Shown piece by piece: positions 35,659-46,813 of a stretch of 60,222 bases of DNA; the stretch's first letter is position 1, and each line of letters opens with the position of its first letter. This stretch comes from Pilatotrama ljubarskyi (lineage: Eukaryota; Basidiomycota; Agaricomycetes; Polyporales; Polyporaceae). The notes below the pieces were generated by a model. It did not search any database. It had not been told where the DNA came from and saw only the letters and a program-made list of their open reading frames with translations. Position numbers and translations under genes: made by a program. The stretch spans positions 7,488-67,709 of the forward strand of contig MU277782.1 in NCBI GenBank assembly GCA_022385805.1. Direction: 5' to 3'.

Positions 35659-36210
35659 ATGTTCGCCAAGCTCTCCGCCACATTCGCCGTGCTCAGCGCA
35701 CTCGCAATCCTTGCCGTCGCCACCCCCGCTCCGAACAACAAGCCCTCTTCCACGCCCTCCGCCCCCGCCAAGCCGACCGCTCCGGGTACTTCCTCCGCAC
35801 CTGCTGCTCCCTCCGCCCCCGCCGGCGGTTCTGGCGGTGGCAGCGCGGGCTCGTGCAGCACGGGAGCACTCCAGTGCTGCGACTCGGTCCAGTCTGCCAA
35901 CAGCGCGGCCGTATCGCCCATCCTCAAAGCCCTCGGCATCGTCCTCCAGGACCTCACCATCCCCGTCGGACTGTCCTGCTCAGGCATCACTGGTGTCGGC
36001 GTCGGCGGCTCCGACTCCTGGCAAGCGATCTCTTTGGACTGTTGACTAACAGGTCTGCTGATGACTCTGCCCTTCGTAGCTCCGCCAACACCGTATGCTG
36101 CGACGATAACAGCTTCGGTGAGTCTTCCTGACCGGTATTCGTGTACCCCTCGGCTGACACCTGTTCCAGGTGGCCTAATCTCCATTGGCTGCCTCCCGGC
36201 CGCTCTGTAG
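35659..36210 (+). CDS. Class I hydrophobin 7 (long Pro/Ala/Ser linker, GC-AG intron)
   Basis: Exons 35659-36020, 36080-36117 and 36170-36210 encode 146 residues, the longest of the array. The signal peptide is followed by a ~45-residue linker rich in Pro, Ala, Ser and Gly (SSTPSAPAKPTAPGTSS, then GGSGGGSAG), then SCSTGALQCCDS, LSCSG, split C5, NTVCCDDNSF and IGCLPAAL. The first donor is GCAAGC, not GTAAGC; the acceptor and phase are conserved, so this is a GC-AG intron. Linker expansion is the only major difference from hydrophobin 6. Surface hydrophobin by family. Confidence 0.93.
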
Positions 36211-37221
36211 GCGGGGCTGCTGGAGAGTAGCACATCAGCACGGAACGCCTGTACAGAACGAGCGGAAGGAGGTGGAGTAGGCGGAGAACGCGAGCGGAGT
36301 CGAGTCCAGTTGCGGAGTAGGATCATATGACTGTTTACGAACGTGTACGCGTGTTTAAAGGGACGTGATTGCAGTATGCTCAAACGTGGGGGCGACGCAA
36401 GTGCATCCGACAGTCTGTGCTATGATAGGCGTGAGTAAGTTGGCCCGACCCTGCTGAAAGGAGCCTATCGGCGGCTTTGAGAATCGGGCATCCCCCGGGA
36501 CCGGAGATCGGCGCAGAACCTGCCATCATACCGAGCCCCCGGCAGCTTAGGGGCAACATAAAGAGCTGCTACGGTTGAATAGGCATATGGAGGGATGTGG
36601 GACGACGATAAGTTTCATCTAGAGTCGTCATAAGTACGTTCTGAACACGGTATGGAACAATATGTGGAGCAGTTACAATTGCCACGCATAGCAGGCCGGA
36701 TAGCCTCATCATTATTATGCAGTGCATGCTGACATACAAGCCTTAGCAGGCTCCCCTAGGCAGGCGTTGCGATGCGCTCTATGACGGGGGGAGGGATGAG
36801 CACAGAACTTCAGGAGCTCGAGGCACAGCAGAGTCCCTCTCACGATATTGCCAAGTCCCTGAGGAGCTTACCATTGAATCCCATCATCATGTACATCATG
36901 CTACCCACGCATGCGAGGCGGTGAAGAGCCTGGAGAATATGACTCGAGGAGGCAACTGGGGAACAACAAGGTCGTGGTTGGGAGCAGATCTAGAATGAGT
37001 CCTGCCAGTGCGAAGCGCTCGAGCTGCATCAACGGCGCATGTGCCGGGCCTCCCGGAGTCCGGACGCCCTTACCTCATTTCAGGCGCCCATGGCACTGTC
37101 GTGCTCGCCAAATACACCCAATTTCATGTGTTGAAAACCTACTACCACATGTATGATACATACAACATGCCACTGGAAACACGACCATATAGTACACGAC
37201 TTCGCGCTGGGCCTTACCGCG
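36211..37221. other. Intergenic, nothing found
   Basis: About 1 kb separating the last hydrophobin from the phospholipase D stop codon. No coding or repeat signal seen. Confidence 0.4.
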
Positions 37222-40200
37222 TTAGATATAGATAGGGAGAGTCGGGTTCAGACCTCTCCAATCGGGTCCCTCCACGAAGTCCTTCTCGTCAATCAAGAAG
37301 TCCTAGGGGTTGAGAACGTCAGCGAAACGGAACCTTGTATGAGTCGCTGGGCGTTCGTACCATGGGGCATTCCACAAGAGCACCGCGGACTTGGGACAGG
37401 CGCTCCTTGATGCGCTGCAGCGGGATGTCGGGGACGACATGGCCCGTCATCACCTTCGGCACATAGTTCTGAACATGGTGTTCACCGAGTCAGCCCGTGT
37501 ACCAAAGCTGTATTCAGCGGCAGCCGGACGTACATCGTAGTCCTTCCATGAGCGGATGAGGTTCGTCGGTACGGGCCGGAAGATCTCCGTGAAGATCTCG
37601 CGGTTCTGGCGCGCAGTATTCGTCCAGAGGTCCATCGTGTCGTCGGCGAGCGGGTCCGCGACCATACGGTCCTCATCTGAATCGGTCTCGTCCGCGTTCG
37701 GGTGGGGTGCTGCCCGCATGAACGAGTCGGGCTGGTTGTCGCACCATTGGGGCGGGATCAGACCCAAGTGCTCTGACAGGGAGATGTGAGCAAGGCTGTA
37801 CCGACTTGAATGGATGGTGAATGTGAGACGAACCGCGATAGAGCTTGCGGCGGAGACTGGCCGCGAATCGTGCCACCTGGTAGGGTTCGCCATTCATGGT
37901 GGAGTCGATCATGTCCGTGTCCTCGACGACCAGCGCAATTTCGGAATCGCCGTCGCCCTGGTAGATTCTAATAAGTGGCGGCAGTGAGTATGATCAAGAG
38001 GAATCTACCTTTTGACTCCGGTCGTTCAAGTTGGCTGAACCCATCTGTTCTCAACTTCAGTGATGTTACGACGAAACGCTGAATCGAGAGGGCTCACAAT
38101 AACACGCCGATCGTCGACGATCATGACCTTCGAGTGGATGTAAAGCAGCTCAGACACGTAGGCGTTCCGCTCCTCCTCCTCCGTGCCCAGCCACTTCTCG
38201 TCCAGCAGGCTCGTGCGATCATGCAGCATATGCTGCACGACATTATCCGACACGTCCTCGTCGCTCCGGATCTCCTCCGCGACGCGCACCCACTTCTCGA
38301 CGATCTCGCGCGCCTCCTCGACGTTCGGCGGGAGCGGGTACGTCTCCGTCTTCATCTCGGGCTTCGCGCCCGACATGGACTGCTCAGTAGTGGTCTTGCC
38401 CGTAGGGATCGTCACAGAGACCGCCTTGGGGTCCTCCGGCCCTTCTCCGGCCCCGACCCAGAGGCGGCCGAGGGCGACGCCCAGCTGGTGGAAGGGGATG
38501 CCGCTGCGCTCTTCGATCTGCTTGATGTAGGACTCTGTAGGTCGTGTCAGGGTTTACCTGGTTTAACATGACTGCACGACGAACCGAAAGGCGCGTTGAT
38601 GCGGTCGTAGGCACGAAGGTGGTAGAAACGGATATAGTCGGACCTGCGCAGGTACGTCAGCAGCGGGCGAGCGTCTCAGACAGCCCACACTCACGGCTCG
38701 TAGCCTGCCTTCCGCACCTCTTCGTAGATGCTATGGCCACCACGGTTCATAGTGCGGTACTGCGCCGCCATGATCGTCTTGACTGACGTCTCGTCCTTGA
38801 CTACAGCATTGATCAGTCACGTGACCAAATTATCCAGCGACGGACGTACCCTGTCCCGCAAATCCGGGAACCTCAGGAATGACGATGACCACCTGCAAGG
38901 CTCGTTAGCTGAGAAATAGGTTCGCTCCTGTCAGTGCTTACCCTGAACTTCTTGCCCTCTTGGCCGGCACGAACGATACGCTCGACCAGAGCTTTGGCAA
39001 TTTGGTTCTTCACGGGGCCATCTTCAGTTGTGTTTGAAATGCTGCACGAATGATCAAGTCAGTCGGCCGACTTGGATACGAGTATGGATCCCGACGCACA
39101 AGAACTGGTTCTCTGCAAAGCTCTCGTTAGCGACATCGGCTTACACGATTATATGGATACTGACCGATGTAGATGAAGTGTTCCGCCTGCTGAATCAACT
39201 CTATGTCTTCCATGCGCGTCACGTCAGCTTCGACGACACCAGTCTGATGAAGCGGCACTTACAAGCGTTCTGGATGCTCCGCTCCGTCAGCACACCATGG
39301 CTCCAGTCCGACACGCTCCGGACGGCCTGCACGCGGCACGTACCCTTCACCACCGGGTAATCGCCCTCGTACTCCACGGGCTGGTCCCCATGCCAGTGCC
39401 TGTGGAAGTGCTCCTTGAAGCGCCGACCAATCTCGTGCCAGTGCTCGCGGTGCGGGTGCCCTGCATCGTGCATTAGCCAGACTGCGCGGACTCGCTGTGC
39501 TAGGGGAGCCGACTAACGAACGACGGCTTCGTTGGGCGCAAACTCAATGTCGTGCGGGAGCGCGAGCCAGTCGTAACGTCTACGCCAAGGTTAGACATAT
39601 CCGTATGGCGTGATCGTCGTACGTACTCTCTGTGACGGTACTGAGATTATACGCAAGCGGTGAGTAACAGCTGGATCGACTGTCACGTCGACGTACCTTG
39701 CGCTTCTTGATCTCGTTCCACCTCTCGACGAAGTGCTGCACGATGTCCAGAACAACCGTTCCCGTGATCGTCATGTGCACGTCGTGCCACGGCATGCGCG
39801 CGCTCTCGATCGCGCTCAGGCCGTTGCTCACGTAGTTCGGCACGTCCTTGAAGTCCATGATGCGCGCGTTGTTGTAGTCCTGCCCCGGGAAGAGCGTGTC
39901 GAAGGGGTTCGTCGGGTGCACGTCTGCGAGCGGATGTGTGCTCGTATCCCAGCGGCCGAAGCAGAGGTCCAGGCCGCCGATGCACGCGTAGTGGTTGTCG
40001 ACCACCACGACTTTCTCGTGGTGCGACCAGAACTCGACGTCGTCTGTTAACCGGTGTCACACAAACCATCTCTCGATCCCACAAATCGCGGGTCTCTACC
40101 TTTGCTTCCGATGTGGTCGGGGTGCCGCATGCACGCGACGTTCGGGTGGAGAGCCTCGAGGGTCTCCTTCGTGTGGTGAGAGCTCATGGACATCGTCTGC

Positions 40201-40879
40201 GTTACCTCCTTGTACACCACGACGTAGACCTTCACGCCTTGCTCGGCCTTACGCTTGAGCACTCTATCGAGGCGCCACTCCGGGTATTTGGCCGGGGGAC
40301 GGCGGAGGTACAGCTCAGGGGTGAGCCACCAATCCTGCAAGCGCGAAGGGCGGCGTTAGGGGCTGTGGCTGGGCTGCGGACTCGGTAACCCTACCAGGAT
40401 GAAGATGGCCTCGCGAGCACTGTCTAGCAGCTCTGAGACGGCCCACATGTAGTCGTGGCCGTCAACATGCCTGTGTTTTGAGAAAGTTGGGTCAGTCAGC
40501 ACGCCTCGATTATGCTCGTGGAACGTGCCATTTCACGAAGTTCTCCGAGCGCTGGTCCGCGAAGGAATGGAAACGGTGGCCGGACATGATCTCCGAGCGA
40601 ATCATGTCGGCCTCTTTCTCCTCGGGATCATCGTGCCGACCTGTGCATATGCATCACTACGAAAGCAGGAGGCGCAGATGAATGAAAGTGCGCACGGTCA
40701 GGGTTGAACATGCCTGATCGTCGACATATCCCATTTCAGCACGAAGTCGTGAAGCCAAACGCTAACCACCACCGACCTATGGCCATTGCGCGCGCATGCG
40801 TGTACCCCTCCGGAATTTTGTCCCCGATTTTCTCGAGCTTATCCCCGACCTTCTCGAGCTTGTGGAGAAACTTGGACAT
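37222..40879 (-). CDS. Phospholipase D family protein
   Basis: A many-exon gene on the minus strand. Phospholipase D hydrolyses phosphatidylcholine to phosphatidic acid at membranes. The first catalytic motif HHEKVVVVD is at about 40024-39998 and the second, HSKVMIVDD, at about 38135-38109, each followed by its G-x-x-N/D context (GGLDLC; GSANLNDRSQ). Between them are KWHV...YMWAVSELLDSAREAIF, DWWLTPELYLRRPP, the SWSDW-like SDWSHG segment and ENQFL, all PLD landmarks. The last exons are 37957-37834, 37772-37534, 37468-37361 and 37302-37222, in phase, ending LNPTLPIYI. The N-terminus is placed at the ATG at 40879 (MSKFLHKLEKVGDKLEKIGD) because a stop precedes it in frame; an upstream exon remains possible. 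No PX or PH domain is seen, unlike yeast Spo14. Confidence 0.9.
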
Positions 40880-41560
40880 CTTGTACACAGGGACGGTGTG
40901 GTCGTGGTGGTCGTTGGATAAGATGCAGGCTGGAGCAGTGCTCGATCGTTAGGGAGATAGCATGCGGCAACAGCCGCTCGTGATGACGATGCCGAGCCAA
41001 AGGCGCGCGGCCGTGCTGCGCATACACCCTCAGCGCCCCGCAAGCTGCCATCTTCGTCAGTATCGTGAGCATCGCGTTCGATGCGCGCCGTGGCGAGCAC
41101 GCACGCACAGCCATCGCGGTTGATGTTGAGCACGATCTCGACGCTCGCGAGGGTCGCCAGGCAAGTAGGAGGGGACTGTCAGGGACCAACCGGGGCGCAC
41201 GGGACGCGCTGCGCCACAACGGGCGCTCCCCACGTCGCGTGAACGTAACTTACCTGGCAAGAGAAAAGCGCCAACGCGCTCGCTGCAACTTCGCTGCTTT
41301 ACTGAAGCCAAATGACTCTGAGCGAGGCTCAGCCATGCATACACACACTACGCCAAGACGGAACTCCGGGGCATCATCTGAAACTTCTGTTTCGCCATCT
41401 TGCATAGACCCTCTGCAGACGCCATTCGTTTTTCTCTTCCGCGATCTTCCTCTGATAACAAGCCCCGCTATACTCTGGATGTCGAAGGAAGGACGAGTGC
41501 ACTCTCGCATGCACCGACCACAAGGAGATAACGGAAGGACAGCAGAAATATCGAGACAGT
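40880..41560. other. Upstream of phospholipase D, unresolved
   Basis: Minus-strand frames here (for example VEIVLNINRDGCACVLATA near 41140) might be a missing first exon of the phospholipase D gene, or nothing. No initiation context could be proved. Confidence 0.3.
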
Positions 41561-41608
41561 AGGTCGGGTATTGGCTGGCTCATCCCATCGTCTTGCATGT
41601 TCTTGTGC

Positions 41609-42194
41609 TCACTCTACCCGCTCTGCCTCTCCGTCACCTTCGTCCTGCCCTTGTTGGACTCCAATGTCAACCGTCCCGACTGCAGGAAACCAGCCATACG
41701 TCCGGAGGTCTACTTTGAAACCTCCGGACCTCGACACCTCCACCTCTACGCCTTCGGCCACGAGCGCATCTCGTTGTCTCGCGGCACCATCCGTTCCTGG
41801 GCCGCGCGATGAGATGGCTCCCGATGAGGAGAGAACACGGTGCCACGGAATGGGTGGATTCACGTCAGGTGAGATGAATTTCAATGCTGCGTGACATGAC
41901 AGGTAAGTTTAAAGATACGAGGAGACCAATGGTGTGGCTGCTGCAGACCTTGGCCGACGTGCCGCGAGTAGTTCGGCATGCCAATCAGCTTGGCGATGTG
42001 TCCTGGTTTGTTGAGGCATTTTCAGTTTGACATTCTCTCAGATGACCAACGAACCGATAACATACCGTAGGAAGTGACGCGCTGGGGCGGTATTTGGCGC
42101 ACGACATGATACACCTGCCCGGCCGCTCTGTCAGCAGTAGGACTGGCGAACGGCCTTCAGAGAGGTCGTACTGCTGCATGAAACTCATCTCCAT
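41609..42194 (-). CDS. Hypothetical or broken gene
   Basis: From an ATG at 42194 the minus strand reads MEMSFMQQYDLSEGRSPVLLLT to a GTATGT donor at about 42064. After a CCAG acceptor at about 42003 comes HIAKLIGMPNYSRHVGQG, but the phases do not match by one base. A third block (VEVEVSRSGGFKVDLRTYGW) ends at 41609. The pieces look protein-like but I recognise no family; a frameshifted relic is as likely as a gene. Confidence 0.25.
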
Positions 42195-43522
42195 CCATTC
42201 TCGTACTGGCTCAGGAGCCGCACTCTCCGGCAGATCGTGGTGGTACGCTGAAACGACAGGATTCGAGTCACGCTGCGCCTTTCAGCAGCTTACGGGAGCG
42301 CAAAGTAACGCACACGTGTTTGTTACGCGACGCGTCTTAGGAGCCTTCGAGTCGAAGTTTCACTGACGAGTACGGGCTTGATGTTACCTAGGCGAACGCA
42401 GTGAGCGAGTCGTGAGGGTCGCCTGCGCTGGGACGCTGGGTTTGTAGCCGTTACAGGGTGCGTTATGAATACAATGATGCATCAGAGTTTCTATTAATGA
42501 CAAGAAGCCCGGTTAAAAGCTCCATTATAGCCTTGCTTTACGGTGCGCATCGCCGTCTGCGACTCTCATGAGGGGCATCAGGCTGAGCTGAAGCTAATAC
42601 CAGTATCACCAGGATGGCTAAGAGATGACTCAAGATTTCGACCCTCAAGGGCCGCATGAGTTGTAAGTACTGCACGGAGTCGGTCAATGAACGGCGCCCC
42701 CGAGAAGAGCGCCCCCGAGGAACAGCGCCTACACGAACGCCAGTTGAGATGGGCGACAGAGGCTCGCTATGCTTGGCAATAGGGAGGGTGCAGAGAGTTC
42801 TGTGCATCCGGCATTGCCTGCGCTCGTGGGGTGAGCTATCAGTTCATGGCAAGGGGATGTGGGGTCTAATATGTGTCGGACCCCGTTACCGGAGATCATC
42901 AGGGGACTTCAGAGACAGAGTGCCGTCGCGCTTGTTGCTAATCTGTGTCTGTAGACGCAGCGTGTTCCCTAAGAAAAACCTACTCACTATATGCTCGATT
43001 GCGACCCCAGCACATACTGTGAAGGTCGTAGATGACGATGAAGGGCGTTCTATGACTATCTGACGCGATCTATAGAATGCGCACTGACTGACACTCTGCC
43101 CCAGAGCGAGGTCACCGTCTCGCTCAGCCGTCTCCTAGTGAGTCCCTCGATTCTACTGACACGCGCAATATCATGAATCTCTCGCCGAGAGACTGCTTTT
43201 GGTAACACAGAGGCCCATGTACTGCATATTCACCGCGCTCGCGCTCCGAGAGGAACCGGACGTTCCAAAGCAGTTTGCGGTCTCGTACCGCCGCGAGTGG
43301 AAGCTCTACGGAGGCGCTAATGGCGCTCTTTGAACAGTGCGTCTATAGCTGCGAAGCCCCCTCGATGATGAATGCGTCCAGGTACACCGCTCGACGGCTC
43401 TGATGTACCATGCTGCGAGGTTTGAGGGTACCAGTCGCATGGGGCCGTGGGCTGGTAGTGTCGCACTCAGCACAGCCAGATTTAAGGCGACTATGCGTAG
43501 GCGAAGCGAGCATGCTACTGAG
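42195..43522. other. Intergenic, nothing convincing
   Basis: About 1.3 kb. A 135-codon plus frame (42656-43063) has no domain or splice context and an arginine-rich, biased composition; not called. Confidence 0.4.
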
Positions 43523-43530
43523 TATATAAG
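43523..43530 (+). promoter_or_regulatory. TATA box of secreted-protein gene B
   Basis: TATATAAG about 145 bases upstream of the ATG at 43670, comparable to the box of paralogue A. Confidence 0.5.
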
Positions 43531-43669
43531 GTGAGCAGGATTCCCCTGGTACCTGTCCTCAGCATCCTACAACTCATTTCACCCTTCGTCGGCTGGTCCA
43601 TACACCCCAACATCCTACACGACCTTCCACTATAAGTATTCCTACGACACATACAGTAATCTCTTAGTC

Positions 43670-44585
43670 ATGCTCGCCAGCTCTATCATCATCCTTTCTA
43701 TCATCACTTCCGCATTTGCTCTCCCGGGGCATTATTCTCGCGGGCCTAGGGGCATGTACGGTGCCCAGGACGGTGCGCCCGACTTCACCGACCAGGACCT
43801 GTTCAAATCCTGTCCTGGTGGCCCCGGCTCTCAGAAGCTCGAGCGCGCCGACAGGTGCACTCTGGTGAGTGACAGGTCGTTCACAACCGTCCTGGGGTGG
43901 GCTCCCTTTTCATCGCTCACATGTTCGCTTCCGACATAGAGGAACATCGTCGACAACCCGAACGCTCGCCCTTTTGTTGTCCTCGGTAACCCCGTGCTCA
44001 AGTACGCACTCCTCACTGAACTAGCGCCCTCCCTACTAAACTTGACTCTGACTCGCAGCTGCGGCGGTGCTCAGAACCCCATCACCGTCTCGATCGGCGG
44101 GCAGCAGACCGTCTCGCAGACGACCGAAGTGAACGCCGACATCGGGATCGAGATCGATGAGCTCAAGATCGGCGGCGGCACGTCGGACTCGTCGACGACG
44201 AGCACGACGGTCTCCAACACGACAACTTACACCATTAACCCTGGGCGGCAGGCCGTGTACGTTGCCGGGACCGCGCAGAAGTCGGAGACGGGAAACGTCC
44301 AGGTCAACTACGGGGATCGCCAGTATGGCCACTTCATCGTGAGTCCCAGGGTTCCGGATGAGCGCCGCATTACGAGCCGAGGCTCCCTGTACTCTATATT
44401 GACGTATCTTCTCTAGTGGTTCACGAGCTCCACTGTCACGCGCCTCACCCCCATCGCCGGGGACGTCGAGTACAGCGTGTATGAGAGCGCATGCGGTATG
44501 CGATTTAACCCTGCGCATGTGTTCAGAGCTGATGGATCTCGTTCTAGGCACCGACCCGCGCGATCTCTCCAACTTCCACCCGTAG
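43670..44585 (+). CDS. Small secreted protein, paralogue B
   Basis: Five exons (43670-43864, 43940-44001, 44059-44338, 44417-44495, 44548-44585) encode 217 residues. Exons 2 to 5 have the same lengths as in gene A (62, 280, 79 and 38 nt) and the same phases. Signal peptide LASSIIILSIITSAFALP. Shared signatures include DQDLFKSCPGG, LERADRCTL, TVSIGGQQTVSQTTEVNADIG, KIGGGTSDSST, PGRQAVYVAGT and GTDPRDLSN. The family is not one I can name; the Ser/Thr-rich alternating pattern suggests a beta-sheet protein. It differs mostly in the propeptide-like region after the signal. Like gene A, it is followed on the opposite strand by a tRNA-Thr gene. Confidence 0.82.
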
Positions 44586-44959
44586 TGATCTGCGGTTACG
44601 ACCTCACGATCGTGATGCGGCCACCGGTGCTGCATACCTCAGCTCATAGGCCTACGTTGTCTCGGTTGGAAGTCTGAGATTCGGGTGTACGACTTGTTGG
44701 ACAGCATATACGTATCTAAACTAACAGGTGCTGGTCACCTATGATAAGATGATGTGATTCGCCATCTGACGCATTTGGACTGTGTGCGTACGTCGGAGAT
44801 AGACAAGGCATCCTGCCAGCGTATGGTCAACGCTCGCTCGAGCATGCGGACGTAAGTGACGCTCTATCGATATGTCCGAGGGTCTGTACAGTGTCTGTAC
44901 GGGTTAAACGTTCATGTGTTCATGCCCGGAAGCGAATTCCAGCAGTGATGAAAAAAGGA
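44586..44959. other. Spacer between secreted gene B and tRNA
   Basis: About 370 bases holding the 3' end of gene B's transcript. No further gene; six T residues on the minus strand at about 44956-44951 form the tRNA terminator. Confidence 0.5.
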
Positions 44960-45047
44960 TTCCCATTAGCCGACTCGAACGACTGACCTCGTCATCGCAC
45001 GCGCTTGCCGTACTAGTGACGCGCTCTACCAGCTGAGCTAAACGGGA
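44960..45047 (-). tRNA. tRNA-Thr (AGT), intron-containing, second copy
   Basis: The mature sequence matches the gene at 12307 at nearly every base (acceptor, D arm, anticodon stem and T arm identical; one change in the D loop). The anticodon loop reads CT-AGT-A and is interrupted after position 37 by a 15-base intron of different sequence and much higher GC content than in the first copy. A T6 terminator follows on the minus strand. Confidence 0.92.
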
Positions 45048-45420
45048 TACCCGGATTGCCGTCTTAACGCTTCAATATGGCGATGAAGACATTGATCTTC
45101 TCGTTCAATGGGGGGTGTATGCTGAGGGCGGCAAAAGCTTGCATAACGGCCTAGTAAGGGCCGACATGGGCGCCTATTTACATACTACCAGCTCGAGGGA
45201 ACCGCGCCGGCGCTCTGCGAGTCCGAACTCTTGCCTCACTTCAAGGATACTTACCGCAGCATGTGCTTTGATGACCATTGATTCGTATTGAGCCTCTTCT
45301 TGCATGCCTGAAACTTGCAGAACACGTCTTACCCATACCCCTGCCGCTCGTCGCTACTGAGACCAAAGAAAGAAACCTCTGTTAACCGCATACAGTGCGA
45401 CTGACTAGTAGTAGCCGCCG
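45048..45420. other. Spacer/promoter before 45421 gene
   Basis: About 370 bases containing the promoters of the tRNA (internal) and of the plus-strand gene. No motif stands out. Confidence 0.4.
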
Positions 45421-46813
45421 ATGGAACGCGTTCAACCTGGAGCTTGTCCCGCGCCCGCCGGCGGAGATTCGAGGATGTCTCTTTGGGACTATGTGTTTGG
45501 CCGGAGGGAGCCGCCGCCGCCTACATGCCAATGTAAGTACGAGTACTACATAAACTTGATGTCGGCTCAAGGCCCTCACTAAATGCACTGGGATCCGAAC
45601 GTGCAGCCACGCAACCTGCCTCCCCTCATTCAACAGCAGAACCTGCACCGCTAACCCCTGCTCTGGTGCGGACACGACAAGGGATCGAAACGGCCATCGA
45701 TTCCATGAACGAGCTGATCGCTTGCTTGCTGCGATGTGAACGTGAAGCACACGACGCTGTCCCGCCATTGGACGCCAGCGAGATTCGTCCGTGGAGGGAA
45801 ATCGCTCATGAGATGACTGCGGTATGTGAGGTGCACCAGACGGGGGGTTGACGAAGCCGCATGCTGACGTTTTACCATCAGTCCCTCGAGTACGCGTTGG
45901 TGCACGCCTTACTCAACAGCTCCGTCGGAGAGGACTATATCCCAACGAGATCCCAGCTTCCTCGCACGATGACCCCAGATGAAGTAGAGACGTCACTCCG
46001 CTTGGAGAAGAGGTTCGAAGACAATGTGGCCGACCTCATGGGCACCCTATCGAAGCTACGAGCGAACGCAGAAAAGACCGAGCGGCTGGTGAGCATAGGA
46101 GAGCGGATTCGGTTGTTTGAACGGCGCGTTCTTCCCACCGTGAGGGCTGCGGTAGGTTCAGCCTTGAATATACGTCATGGTGTTCACCGCTCAGTGACCG
46201 CTTCCCGCTCTAGTCCGTCCTCTCTCTACCGGTACCTGCCCTCGCAGCCATTCTCGCCTATATGGACGTCGTGGTCCTCACGCCTTGCATCGGTGCTTTC
46301 CGATTGCGCTACGGTGACGAGACGCAGTTTTCGACATTAGCGATGCAGATAGAGATGATGAAGATATTCGGCCAGGCAGTAGAGGATGGATGCGACGAGA
46401 TGCTCGATACTCGACAGCATCTGGTAGAGGACAGAGAAGCCTTTCAACGACGCCTCCATGATCCAGCCACGCGCTACCGGGAGGTCCTCTTGATGCAGCT
46501 GTTCCGTACATGGGACCTGGCCCAGGCGATATTCCGGTTCAATATCTCTGGCACCGCGGACGAGACCGCACCCGTGTCAGCGGAGAATCCGAAGCTACCC
46601 TCCATAGGAACCCTCGCGTCGTATCTGCGCGACGTCGCCAACACCTTTAACGGTGCCATCGCGGTTCGTGGCCCGCTCTCGTCGCTGGGAGAGGCAGAGT
46701 GGGAGACCCTCGACAAGACCCTGGCCAGCGTGCGGAGCTCTCCCGGCCAAGCGATCGTCCACAACATCCTCTTTCCTGAGTCGAAGCGTTTCTGCGCCTA
46801 TCTGCATGTGTGA
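45421..46813 (+). CDS. Unrecognised protein, four exons
   Basis: Exons 45421-45532, 45607-45821, 45882-46151 and 46214-46813 join in phase to 398 residues, with donors GTAAGT, GTATGT and GTAGGT. I do not recognise the family. The N-terminus is proline-rich and low in complexity (REPPPPTCQ, then TAEPAPLTPAL). The rest is helical and charged (IDSMNELIACLLRCEREAHD, LRLEKRFEDNVADLMGTLSKL, EKTERLVSIGERIRLFERRV), consistent with a coiled-coil or helical-bundle protein, with one hydrophobic stretch (VPALAAILAYMDVVVLTP) that could be a membrane helix. No signal peptide. A second possible start is the ATG at 45475. Confidence 0.7.
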
